From NCBI GenBank assembly GCA_001275005.1, contig JWZX01003370.1:1-47303 (forward strand): a DNA stretch of 47,303 nt, read 5' to 3'. This document shows, one piece after another, positions 26,701-36,690 of this stretch. The position numbers and the translations under genes are program-made. This DNA is from Chrysochromulina tobinii. Taxonomy: Eukaryota > Haptophyta > Prymnesiales > Chrysochromulinaceae. The notes beneath the pieces were generated by a model, which saw only the letters and a list, made by a program, of their open reading frames with translations, made no database searches and was not told the origin of the DNA. Numbering within the stretch: the stretch's first letter is position 1; each line of letters starts with the position of its first letter.

Positions 26701-29525
26701 AAGCTCTAACGGCCAGCCCCACCGAAGGCTGCGCCGCAGGAGGCGGCCGAGGAGCGCGCCCGCGTGCTCGCGCGCCGCCTGCTTGGCATCTGAGGCCGCC
26801 CCAGTCGTGCCATCCGAGGTCGCCACATGCTCCTCCTCAGCCAGCTCGACAGAAAGTCGGTCTGGGCCCGGGCTGGCCGGGCTGGCCGAGGGCGAGGCTT
26901 CCCCTCCCATCGGCCGAGCCTCCTCGGCGGGCGGCTCGAGCAGCAGAAAGGTCCACAGCTGCAGCGGCGGCACCGACGAGGAGCCGTCAGGGTGCACGAT
27001 GGAGGCTCCCTTCTCGAAGAACGATCGAAGCGGGCCCACGGTTCCAAAGCCATGCCCGCGCAGCAGGGCTGCCGTCGCGCGACGCTTGCGCAGAAGCACG
27101 ACGGGGGACCAGCCCGCGGCCTCCGAGATGATCTTGGAGGCCCCCTTGTGGTCGTAGAGCCGTTGGCCGTTGAAGAAGAAGATGTGGTCGCCGACGCGCA
27201 ATTGACCGGAGCGGTCTGCCGCGCCTCCGGGCACGATGTGCGTCAGTATTGGCGGGAAGTGGGCCGGCGAGTTCGGATGGCTGTCGACGTTCTCGACCGT
27301 TATCCCGAGGGGGCCTTCCTTGAGCAGCGCCGTCTCGAGCACCTGCATGCGAGGAGGGAGGGCATCAGTGGCAATCAGTGGCAATCAGTGGCAATCAGAG
27401 GCAATCAGAGGCAATCAGAGGCAATCAGAGGCAATCATCGGAGGTCCTCCGGTGAGGAGCGCCGTCCCAAGCACCTGGTACGCCTCCGCCTCGGCGCCGA
27501 GCGCGGCGAGCACCCTCTCGCGCATCGTGAGCTGTATGAGGTACTTGCGGACCGTTTGGCGCTCGGCGCCGTCCATTCGGATCACATAAAAAGGCGGGTC
27601 GTCGCCATAGTCGACCGAGAGGACAGTCGCCAACTTGCGCTCGCCATTGCGCTCGTACCAGCACTCTGTGCCCTTCGAAAGGACGTCCATGCCGCTGCTC
27701 ACGGCCGCGATGGCGGCGGCCGCGGCCGCGCCGCCTGTGGCGGCAGACTCTTGCAACGCCTCGTCCAGGCCATCAGGCAGCATGGCAACGAGGGAGCGTG
27801 GCAGGGGCAGCTGCTCGTGCAAGTGGAGCCGTACGAAGCACAGGAGGGTCACCAGGCAGCTCGTGGTGAGCACCACCGCACCGCCGGGCAACCCAAGGGG
27901 CACTGGCTCATCCTCATTGGCACGCACGATCATGCCGCCACCAGCTGCCGCGATCGTCCGTGTGCCGCGAGGCATCCTCAACGCCGCCCCCGCCCCTGCC
28001 GCCGCCTCGGCGGGCACACGTTCTCGGAGGCCCCCAGCTTCGTCAGCTTCGTCAGCTTCGTCAGCTTCGTCAGCTTCGTCAGCGTCGGCCGAGTACGGAA
28101 CCGGCTCGTCCATCGTCGCCATGATGGGCGGAGCAAACGGCGCCTCGACCAGCGCCGACGCACTCGCGGCCGCGGTGGCCGGCCCGGCAGTGAGCAGGCG
28201 CCGAGAAAAGTACCTCTTGGCTCCCTCGGGCGCGGAGCCCTGCGCGAGCGACTCTTCGCCCACGAGGCTCACGAGCTGCTCGAGCGCCGTGGCGAGCGCC
28301 GACAGGTTCTGACGCACGCGCATGCTCACCAAGCCCTCGCCGCCGTCGAGCCGCAAACCGTACAACTCGGGCGTCGTGAGTGCAGGCAGGACGAAGGTGT
28401 TGTACAGGAGCGCGACGAGCGCGCTCGTCGCGCCCGAGGGCAACGCGAAGCTCAGGGTGCGCGCGAGCATCCGCAAACCACGCGGTGCGCTCGATGCCGA
28501 GGAGAGCACCGCGTGAAGCAGCACCTCGCACTCGGCGCACAGCGCCGCGCTGCGCGCCGAGAGCACCTCCACCACTAAGACGTGTACGTCCATGGCCACC
28601 ACCTCCCCTTTCTCGACATCGCGATCCACCTCGGCGCGCTCGGTGGGCGAGAGAGACAGGTACGCGTCCATCGGCTCGACGAGCAACCGGAGCCCACGCT
28701 CGCTCTCGTCGGCGATGTGTGCCAGCAGTGGGCCCAGCGCCGCTTGCAGCCACGCGCCGCCGCCCGGCAGCATGCGCAAGTACGCCGCCACAAGCTTCGA
28801 AAAGAAGCTCCGGCTGCTTCGGAGCTCGGCATCGATCGGAACCAAGGGCTCGCCGCCCTCCGCCTCCTCGCCCTCCGCCTCCTCTCTCACCTCCTTCCCT
28901 GCGCCCTCCACCGCCGGCGCGCCCTGCGCCACCAGCGCGCCGATGAGCTCCATCAGCGCGGCCTCGTCGGACACGTGAGTGCGGTTGCCGTAGAGCGACA
29001 TGAGCAGCATCTGGACGGCTGCCTCTTGCTCAGCCACTGGGCAGCGCGCGCGCATCAGCCCTGAGCGGCGCAACGCGCCCGCGAGAGCGCGGGGCTGCCG
29101 GCGCAGCGCGTCGAGCAGAGCAGCCACGTCATCGTGATGCTCGTGCCGCTCCGCGTGCTTCTGCTCATCAAAGCCCATCACGTCGTCGCTCAGGCTGACA
29201 AGGCTGTTGGCGCCGCTGCTACTTGTGGTCAGACCGATCGTGAGGCAGCGAAGTGTCTCGGACTGCACCCAGCAGGCGAGCTGCTGCGCATGCAGCTTGA
29301 CGAAAGCCGCGCGCAGCCGCGTGAGGGCGCCAGCGTGCGCGCTGGCCTCCGCGTGCAGCACGCACACGTCGCGCTGCGCGCGCACCAGGCAGAGCCGCCA
29401 GCGCCGCTCCAGGCGCGTCGCCAACCGCCATGGCCATGGGTGCACCGGCAGCGGCGCGGCCTCGAGCGACGAGCTCTTCTTCTTGACGACACTCTTCTTC
29501 TTGACGAGTCTGGGGGTGTCGCCTC

Positions 29526-29587
<62 letters not shown>

Positions 29588-32500
29588 ACCCCCATCATCA
29601 GCTGGCCGAGCAGCGACTGCACCTTGAGCGGTTCGATCGCGCGAAGCAGTCGACGTGCGGCCGTCATCGTGAGTGCGACCGCCTGACCAGCATCGACCGT
29701 CGTGTCGTCCGTTGGGCTACCCATCTCTTCGAGCCCACGCACCACGTCATCGAAAAACGGAACCATGTACAGGATGGCGGCGGCGACGGCGTCCGCGTCC
29801 AATCCGACTTCGTCCGCCGACGGGTCGGCGCGCGCGCGCCGACGCTGGTCAATGTCTTGGCAGTAAAGAAGCAGCCAGGCCCACGATGCACTCTCATCGA
29901 CGGCCACCGCCTTGGCCGCATCCGCAGGCGTTGGCGGCATCGGCGAGGCGAGCGGATCGAGCGCGCCTGGCCTCTCGCCGCTCGTGTACACCGCGGGCGC
30001 CTCGGTCAGCAGACGCCACAGCTCCCCGAGAAGTCCACACGCATCCCGCGGAATGGCGCTCGCATTTGCCTGACGAAGTAGCTCGCGCGCCGCGGGCGCA
30101 CACGCCCAGAGCCACTCACGTCGCTGCACGGGCACACCCAGCCGTTCCATGCCACCGTCGGCCTCGGCCAGCATCATCGAACACGCCTGGTGGATGGGCG
30201 TCGTGTTGGGCGTCGCTGCGAGGGTGCTCGGGTTCTCGTACGGCCGCCAGTGGGCAGCGATGGCACACATCGTGAGAGACTGTTCTCGCGCGGAGAGCTC
30301 CGTCCACCAAGCCTCCTTGCTGACGGCTCGCACAATCTCGAGTACCGCCGTCGCGAGGCCCGCGCCCGTGGGGTCGACAGGGGCGCTGGGCACGACGGGC
30401 GCGTCCAACATGCCTGGCCGACCCACCGACGCGTCAAACTCTTCGAGCACTCGTACGAGCATAGCGCGCGCATGGGCGAGACGCACACGACTGGTGATGC
30501 GCTCTAGGCGCGCCGAGTCCGAGAGCGCGCTGGCGCAGCAGCGCGCCATGCCAAGCCACTCGGCGCGCGCGCTTGCGAGCTTTCCAATCAGCTTGGCTAC
30601 CTCCGCCGTCACGGCGTCACGCACGCTCGTCACCCACGCCGCCGGGGCAGTCCCACCCGCGCCAGCCGCCTCGCCTGCGCCGCCCTGGGCGAGGGATGCG
30701 ATCGTGTCAAGCTCGCCCAGGCATTCAAGAACCTGGGTGTGCTGCGAATCGTTCCCGGCCGCGATCGCCTCCTCCGCCTCGCGTGACAGCATGCTCCGCA
30801 GCCTCGCCCAAGTCGCCTCCGCACGGCTCGCGCCCACCACCCCCGCCCCCCGCCCCCCGCCCCCGCCGCCGTCCGCCCCCTCGTTCGCCGCGAAACTCGC
30901 AGGCGTGTCTGTGAGAAGGTACCCGTCAGTCATGGGCGGTGTTTCGTCAGGAGTTTCGTCACGGAGGCTCGCGAGCGGAAGACGAAAGAAGAGAGCCGTC
31001 AACTTATGGCGCAGCCGCATCAGCGCCGCCTCTGCCAGCCCGAGATCAGTCGACATCGCGGCCTTCTTCTTCTCGGGCGTGATCGCGCTGTCGGACGAGC
31101 TGCCGCGCTCCCTGCGTTCGGCCGCGTCCTTGCGGCCGAACCCCGCTAGGGAGGGCTCTCCCACCTCGAACGACAGGCACATCCCGTCCTCGTCATCCCA
31201 GATGATGCCGAGCTCGGCGAGCACCGGGGTAGCCCCTTGCAGCGCCTCGAGCAACGGTATGAGCAGCGGCTCGCGCGCGCCGCATGCATCCAGCAGACAA
31301 GCCTTCTTACCCTCAACCATGGTGTGAAGCAAGCGGAGTTTCGTCAGCTCGATCTCGACGTCCAAGGGCGGCGGTGTGAATAGCGCGACCTCGGCCTCGA
31401 TGGCTGCCTCGGCCGCCAGCGCCACCGGCGCGCGGTCCGCACCCAGCGTCGCGTCCGCCTCGGCCGTCAGATCGTCCGCGAGCTCGAGGATCGTGCTCTG
31501 CTCGCCGCCGTCGCTGCCCTCGCGCCCGCGTACCATCGCGGCGGTGCACCTCATCCCAAGCTCACGGAATCGATCCACCTGAAGCCAATAACCTTCGAGG
31601 TTCCAGGACTCGGCGGCGCGAGCCTCCGCGCTCGCCCCGCCGCCGCCCGGCGCGCCGCCCGGCGTGCCGCCTTCCACGCCGTACGGCTGGAGCACGGCAG
31701 CGCGTGTGAGAGCCGTCGCGAGAGCGACCAGGTTGCTACGTGCCTCACGGCTCACCGGAGCGGGGAGCACTACTCCGTAGGCCTCGGGGCAGGCGACCGC
31801 AGGCGCCACAAGGAGGGCGAGGAGCAGCTCGCGCGCGAGCGCACCGCCGCCGTCGCCGCCCTCCAGTCCGTCCGTCGCCGCCTCGGCAGGCGAGGGGGCG
31901 AAGCCCGTAAGGCCATCGGAAGGCCGGCGGCAGCGACGCTGAAGAAGCTGGCAGAGCAGTCGCAAGCCGCGCGGCGCGGCGGGCGTGGACGCGAGGAGCG
32001 CCTGCAGCAACGCCTCGCACTTGGCATTCAGCGCCGTGCTCCGCGCCGAGAGCACCTCCATCACCTTCATGTGCTCGCCCACAGACGTTGCAGAGACCTC
32101 GCGGTTCACCTCCGCACGATCCTCGGCCGAGAGCGACTGGTACGCGTCCACCGGGTCGATGAGAAGCTTGAGCCCGTACTTGCTCTCTTCGATGATGCGC
32201 GCGAGCTGCGCGCCCAGCGCCGCCTGCAGCCACGCGCCGCCGCCCGGCAGCATACGAAGGTAGGTGCAGCACAGGCGCTCGCCCAGCGAGCCTGCCTCGA
32301 GCGCGCGGCGCACGCCCACCTCGGCGGCGCGTAGGGCGACGGCATGCGCGGCCGCAAGCACGAGGCAGCGCTCCTCGTCCCACCGCCATAGGTGGCCCCA
32401 CACGGAGCAGAGCAGGATTGGCAGCGCCACCGCAGCGGCCATCCCGCTCCGATGCACAATCTCGATGAGCACCGCGGGCTGCCGGCGCAGGATGGTGAAC

Positions 32501-32814
32501 AGCGCGCCGTACGCGATGAGGAAGGGCCGCATCTGCTTGGGCGGCTGTGAGGGTTCCGGGCTGCTGATGAGCGCGTCCGGAAGGCGCACTCGTGCCACGA
32601 AGCTGCTGTCCTTGAGCGTATCAGCTATACCACGAAGAGCCCCTGCCGTCGTGTGCAGCAGCATGCGCAGCTGCCGCGAGACGGCCTTCAGCCGATCCGA
32701 GGTCTCCTCGAGCTGGCCGCGAGACACGTTGCACAGCTGCGTCTCCGAACTGGCGAGCGCCCGCGCGAGCTTGACCTGCAGCTGCGCTTGCGCGGTCGAT
32801 TTATCCATCATCAT
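23751..32814 (-). CDS. giant double-RasGAP / PDZ / VPS9 / UBA / zinc-ribbon protein
   Basis: Exons 32814-27475, 27342-24336 and 24175-23751 splice in frame to about 2,923 residues. Two IQGAP-type RasGAP-like domains are present (about 110-400 and 1290-1620), each with AYLRMLPGGGAWLQAALG or a close variant, DPVDAY/EPMDAY and RGLRLL/RGLRML. Near 1710-1760 is an SH3/Tudor-like strand set (ECWYERNGERKLATVL). Exon 2 opens with a PDZ domain (GPLGITVENVD, ADRSGQLRVGDHIFFFNGQ). A VPS9 domain sits near 2400-2530 (SADDFLPGMACALL, PQRLVSSLCSMVNF). A UBA domain lies near 2664-2705 (VEMGFPRFQASAALRDAGGD). Two CxxC zinc ribbons lie in exon 3. RasGAP plus VPS9 recalls GAPVD1/RME-6, a Rab5 exchange factor at endosomes. 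No arginine finger is identified with certainty. Residues 1040-1090 are acidic (DE repeats). Confidence 0.8.
24176..24335 (-). repeat. intron 2 of the giant gene: duplicated exon start plus 10-bp minisatellite
   Basis: The first 26 bp of the intron (24335-24310, beginning GTAAGTCGCTCG) are identical to the first 26 bp of the next exon (24175-24150). The remainder is a minisatellite of CTCTGATGAC/CTCTGATTGC units ending CTCATCAG. Frame continuity needs the GTAAGT donor, not the overlapping GTGAGT. Confidence 0.9.
26378..26510 (-). repeat. 12-bp coding minisatellite (Asn-Gly-Ser-Pro)
   Basis: About eleven tandem copies of a 12-bp unit (GGGAGATCCGTT on +), read as N-G-S-P on the minus strand in the giant protein between the PDZ and VPS9 domains. 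One copy codes CGSP. Confidence 0.9.
27343..27474 (-). repeat. intron 1 of the giant gene: diverged exon copy plus 10-bp minisatellite
   Basis: The intron begins GTGCTTGGGACGGCGCTCCT and the following exon begins GTGCTCGAGACGGCGCTGCT: 19 of the first 22 bases match, with similarity fading over the next ten. The body is about eight copies of TGATTGCCTC (variant TGATTGCCAC), ending CGCATGCAG. CAG precedes both GTGCT sites. Confidence 0.88.
28035..28084 (-). repeat. 9-bp tandem repeat (GCTGACGAA), Asp-Glu-Ala coding
   Basis: Five copies inside the giant gene, read Asp-Glu-Ala on the minus strand. The repeat unit is the same as at 8887-8928 but read in another frame. Confidence 0.85.
29524..29590 (-). 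repeat. 6-bp repeat coding an Asp-Glu tract
   Basis: About ten copies of CTCGTC on the + strand, giving alternating Asp-Glu in the giant protein upstream of its second RasGAP-like domain. Confidence 0.9.
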
Positions 32815-33016
32815 GATGATGCTCAGAGAGATTCGGGTTCCCTCGTGTCCGATCCCTCCGAGCTAGCGAATGATCCACAAGTGTGCTCCGCGTGGCGCCA
32901 TTGCCCATGTATTTTCACATCTATGAGGCCACGTGAGCTGCTGACTTCCGCAGCGAAACCGCCAGCAGGAACACGGAACTTCGACGCGAGGTTGCCCCGC
33001 GCAGGGACGTGCGATA
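32815..33016. promoter_or_regulatory. divergent intergenic region
   Basis: About 200 bp between the starts of the giant gene (-) and the SMP-domain gene (+), so it should carry both promoters. No specific element recognised. Confidence 0.4.
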
Positions 33017-34219
33017 ATGGAGACTAAGCCGCTGCCGCCGTCGCCGGCTGCGAAGCCGATGCCGCCGTCTCCGGCTGAGAGCCAGCGTTCGTCGACCAAT
33101 TCGATCGAGCCAGCCTCCCCGATGGTTTCGGGCAGCCGCTCAGTCTCCGGCGGGAGTGTCGCGGGCGACACTCCGAATAGCCGCGCAAAGCCTGAGGCGT
33201 TGCTGCCCTCGCCGCCGCCGTCCGATGGAACGGTCCAGTCGTCCATTGTGGAGGCACTGCGCGTGCAGGTCGCCCAGCTGCAGAGCCGCCTGCGCGCGTC
33301 GGAAGCCAGAGTGGCGATGTGGGAGGAGTGTATGCAGCACATGTGCCAAAGCGTCATGTTCAGCCCAGACATGAACGAAACGTACAAGGACACCTGTGTA
33401 TCTCTGCTGCGCGATGTGAGCCCGCCCCCACACCCCATCCAGCTGGCGCGTGCACCGCGCCCACCCGCCGCCCCGAGCCGCGCTCGCTCACGGGTCCTCG
33501 GGGCAACTCGTGCCCTCTCTCTCTCGCGTGTGCAGGCGCTCTCTACCGTCGATCAGGTGACTGCGGTGCGCTTCGTGGACTGCTCCTTCCCGTCGGTGCC
33601 CTCGGAGGCGCCGCACATCCAGCTCGAGCGATGGGAGTCGATGCAAGACTCCGAGTGGACCCTCCGCTGGGCTCCGTCGTGGAGCGTGCAGGTTGCCTTC
33701 GAGGGCTCACACTACATCACCTTCTCGATGATCATGCGGCTCTTCGACTTCCGCATGTCGGGGCGCATGAAGGTGCGCATGGCCAACGACATCAGCAGCG
33801 TCTCCATCTCCTTCGTCCAGCCGCCCAAGCTGCGCCTCAAGACGGAGTGCTCGGTGTCGTGGGGCTCTGTGCCTCTGCCGCTGCAAACGTACATCGAGAC
33901 TGTCGTACAGGTGAGATAGCTCGACCGCCCTCCGCGCCCCTTGACCCTCTTGTCCCCCCGCCCCCCCCGCCGCCCAACACCTGCGCCCCTCCCACCCATC
34001 CTCTGATATGGGCCATCATCTCCCACTGACCTCGGTCGCTCTCGCAATCTCGTCTTAATCTCGTAGGACGAGATGCACCGATGGATTCGTCAGAACGCGG
34101 TGGCGCCACACGAGATGCAGATCCGCCCATCGGCCTTCCAGCCCAAGAAAGGCCTGACCGACGCGGACGTTGAGAGAGCGCGCAAAGCCGTCGAGCTTGC
34201 AAGGTCGCTCTCTGGTATG
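33017..34219 (+). CDS. SMP-domain (synaptotagmin-like lipid-transfer) protein
   Basis: Exons 33017-33415, 33536-33910 and 34067-34219 give about 308 residues with phase-0 GTGAGC...GCAG and GTGAGA...GTAG introns. The first intron also lacks stops and would read through. The N-terminal 70 residues are Pro/Ser-rich, then a short coiled coil (VEALRVQVAQLQSRLRASEA). Residues about 134-285 resemble the second half of an SMP domain: VTAVRFVDCSF, WSVQVAFEGSHYITF, GRMKVRMANDISSVSISFVQPP, VPLPLQTYIETVVQDEMHRWI. SMP proteins (E-Syt, tricalbin, ERMES) shuttle lipids at membrane contact sites. No membrane anchor or C2 domain is seen, so it may work in a complex. Splicing of exon 3 restores the final SMP helix, which supports the model. 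Confidence 0.65.
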
Positions 34220-34757
34220 AGCACCAGCTGAGAGTTTGGGGCTACACACCACCGAGGCAGCGCCAGCGGCGGCGGAGAGCAGACGCCGGCGGAGCGCGCG
34301 CTGCTGCGCTGCGCTCCGCCACTGCTTCGGGGCGCACGAGCGCCCTGGCTGGCCGGGAGGCGGCGAGATCCTCGTGCGGGCAGAGCTGAGAGTGCGCGGA
34401 ACGCCGCGCCCAGATCGCCGGAGAGTTCTGCACGCGTGGCGGCGCTGCCCGACGCTTATTCGGAAAACAGGGGCGACGGCCGCGGTGCCCAGCCTAGTTC
34501 TGCATGCACGGCAGGTTCTGCAGGTTCGACGTGCGAGTGAGTCGTGTGAGTGCGGTTGGTCGTCACGGGCGCGTGGCGGACCGATACAATTGGCGTTTTT
34601 GCGCTGCCACGTGTGGCCGCTAGAGTGTCTCTTTGTCAAATAGTTTCATTGTTGTTTGCATGTGATACATGTGCTGGGCGGCGTGCGGACGCACCCGGGT
34701 ACGATCCACGAACACAGTTCCACAAGAAAAACACAACTCACGGGGGTCGGAAGCGAA
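34220..34757. other. convergent intergenic region
   Basis: 3' flanks of the SMP gene (+) and of the plastid protein gene (-). A 135-codon + frame crosses it, but it is Arg/Cys/Leu-rich without a domain and is probably not coding. Confidence 0.4.
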
Positions 34758-35240
34758 TCAGAAATTTCCCCGGCCGTAGCCAAAGTCAAAGGCGCCGAAG
34801 GCGTACGCGAGGAAGAAGAGCAAGAAGGGCACGGCGGCGAGGTAGTACACGCCTGTGAGAGGATGGGACAGTTGATGGGACAGTTGGCAAGCTGTTTGAG
34901 GAGAGAGCCGGCAAGCCTAACCCCCAAAGCATGCGGGCAGTGAGGGGGGAAAAGATCGCACACCTCCAACGTTGGCGAGGTCAACCTCACCATTTTCGGC
35001 GATATTGTCATTCGCATCGAACCGCCACGCTGGCTTGCTGACGGTGTCTATCTCATCATCGTAGAACCCACCAGATTTGCCGCCCGCCTTACCCTTAGCG
35101 CCGGCCTTGGGCGGAGCATCCTTCTTCTTCCCAAACTGCATGCTCGGTGTGATTGAGCGGGATGCAGCCGGAAGGCGAACGTGCCCAGCCGAGAAGGCGG
35201 ACGCAGACGCAGTGAGCATCGTCACGAGAAGGGTCTGCAT
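34758..35240 (-). CDS. small plastid-targeted single-span membrane protein
   Basis: Exons 35240-34964 and 34852-34758 (intron 111 bp, GTGTGC...CACAG) give 123 residues. The start is a hydrophobic signal peptide (MQTLLVTMLTASASA) followed by an ASAF-type junction and a Ser/Arg/Pro presequence (HVRLPAASRSITPSM). That is the bipartite targeting signal of secondary red-lineage plastids. The mature part is a Lys/Gly-rich linker, an acidic stretch (FYDDEIDTVSKPAWRFDAN), then one membrane helix encoded by the tiny exon 2 (VYYLAAVPFLLFFLAYAFGA) and the tail FGYGRGNF. The size and Tyr/Phe/Gly tail suggest a thylakoid photosystem accessory subunit, but I cannot name it. The splice is required to obtain the helix. 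Confidence 0.75.
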
Positions 35241-35300
35241 CGGACGAGTGAGTGAGATCGGCGGAGGAGAAAGTTGAGAAAGGGTCAGTTGAATCGACAC

Positions 35301-35623
35301 ACAAGGTACCGACCAGCCACTACCACACGAAACACAGGACAGACGGGCGCTGTCACCGCGGTCGCGTCGCTCGGTGGACTAACACACCGGCGAGGAACTG
35401 TACTTTGCCACGAGCGCCCCAAGATTTCGGAAACTATAGCGAACTCATTTGTCAAATCTCTGCTTGCTTTATTCAAACTTCTGAACAAAACTTCTGAACA
35501 GAAGCGGACACACCCATGTTGACTAAACTCTTCCATCATATCCGATACATGTTTGAATTCCCGACCAAACTGAAATCGACTTCCGACCTACAGTACTGTA
35601 CCTCATCAGCATCCGGTGCTCTC
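35301..35623. repeat. 5' part of the Cys-rich repeat unit, copy 1
   Basis: The stretch from about 35400 (CTTTGCCACGAGCGCC) through TTGCTTTATTCAAA, TTCTGAACAGAAGCGGAC and ATCCGATACAT to the ATG matches 45990-46204 and, with two insertions, 36310-37045. It is presumably the shared promoter/5' UTR of the Cys-rich genes. Confidence 0.75.
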
Positions 35624-35992
35624 ATGCCGCCTTGCGCCTTCGAACTTTGGAATGTTGGGGGGTACGACGTGAACCACTGCATCTGCGGATGCAAGGGCGA
35701 AAATGAAGGCCTTTGCTTCTTCGGGAACCACTGTTGCGCGAGTGACGAGCCGTGCATCAAAATCGGATGCATGGAGTTCAACAAGGAGAAAGGTGAGTGC
35801 TGGAAGTGGGGCTGCGGCTGCTACTCGTTCGGCTGTAAGGTGCCACAGAACGGCATTGGCGTCAGCGGCTGGGAGCGCGGCTGTTGCTGCTTTGGCGCTA
35901 CGGCTTGCGGCTGCATGGCCCCGCTCAAGGAAGTGCCGGTGAAGTTGAATGACGAGAATTGGGCGAAGACTGCGGAGATGGCTCGTGTCTAG
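35624..35992 (+). CDS. Cys-rich 122-residue protein, copy 1
   Basis: One of three paralogues with identical length (122 residues) and start/stop context. Cysteines cluster in motifs such as CICGCKG, GNHCCASDEPC, GECWKWGCGCYSFGCK and GCCCFGATACGCM. There is no signal peptide or membrane helix. The spacing suggests a metal-binding or disulfide-rich fold, but I recognise no named family; other algal Cys-rich proteins look similar in style. Copy 1 has CICGC (Arg in the others), EGLCFF (DCCCVF in the others) and PLKE (PSKE in the others). A GTGAGT inside the frame (after NKEKG) is not used as a donor as far as can be seen, since the frame continues in all copies. Confidence 0.7.
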   Translation: MPPCAFELWNVGGYDVNHCICGCKGENEGLCFFGNHCCASDEPCIKIGCMEFNKEKGECWKWGCGCYSFGCKVPQNGIGVSGWERGCCCFGATACGCMAPLKEVPVKLNDENWAKTAEMARV

Positions 35993-36400
35993 CATGGAGC
36001 TCTGGATGCGGACGCGGTGAGCCGGCCATGCGGAAGCCCTGGCGACGCCGTACGCTCACACACACAAGTACGTTGGCTTATACCGTTCAAGAGCGGTCGC
36101 CGGCCACTTAGGGCCGCCCGCCTGTGTCAAGCGCGACCTCCATAAGGCGCATCTCCAACACATCGGTTGTCTTCATCCGGATCCCTTTGGCGTCTCACAC
36201 CTGCTCCATGTGATGCTTGAAGAACGAATGGGCACCCATGCCGTTCCGTTGGCTGCGTGAATGGGGTATGGGCATGGCGGGGGCCTCTATCCACGGGAGA
36301 GGCACGCGTTCTCCATCTGAAACTTTGCCATGTGCTGACCAAGATTTGTCAATTCTAACACTTGCTTTATTCAAATCTAAACAAAAACCTCTCCGAATCT
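35993..36400. repeat. 3' part of repeat unit, copy 1, with inverted segment
   Basis: Shares with copies 2 and 3 the block right after the stop (CATGGAGCTCTGGATGCGGA ... TTATACCGTTCAAGAGCGGTC). The segment 36100-36245 is then present in inverted orientation relative to copies 2 and 3, before sequence resumes in common at GTTGGCTGCGTGAATGGGG. From about 36310 the 5' part of copy 2 starts. Confidence 0.85.
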
Positions 36401-36630
36401 CATGTTACCCTTCAGGACCGTTGCTATGTGCGAGCCGGCGAGGGCGCTGTTAAGGGCGCTGTATGTTCGTCGCCATCGGGCGACCGTGCACGCTTTAGAT
36501 CCGGGACGGCGAGGTCCCGCGTTCAACGTTAGGATTCCTATTGGGCCCTTTGTGGCCCGGCGTGCGCGGTGGCCGCTTCCGGGCCGACTTGAGCCAATTC
36601 TCTGGCATCTCAAATGAAAGTGCAAAGTCT
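36393..36630. other. insertion 1 in the upstream region of copy 2
   Basis: About 235 bp between the conserved pieces CTTTATTCAAAT...AAACAAAAAC and CTGAACAGAAGCGGAC, which are adjacent in copies 1 and 3. No clear target-site duplication or terminal repeat was found. Confidence 0.6.
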
Positions 36631-36690
36631 GAACAGAAGCGGACTCGGATTCACACATATTGACGAAACTCTTCTATCAAATCCGATACA

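Noticed and set aside
26827-28578. 583-codon + strand frame
   Set aside because: Antisense to the giant gene whose PDZ and RasGAP motifs are on the minus strand; its length comes from GC content.
29134-31327. Long + strand frames of 315 and 392 codons
   Set aside because: Antisense to the giant gene; low-complexity Arg/Ser/Ala with no conserved pattern.
34236-34643. 135-codon + strand frame after the SMP gene
   Set aside because: No domain or compositional support; lies in the 3' flank.
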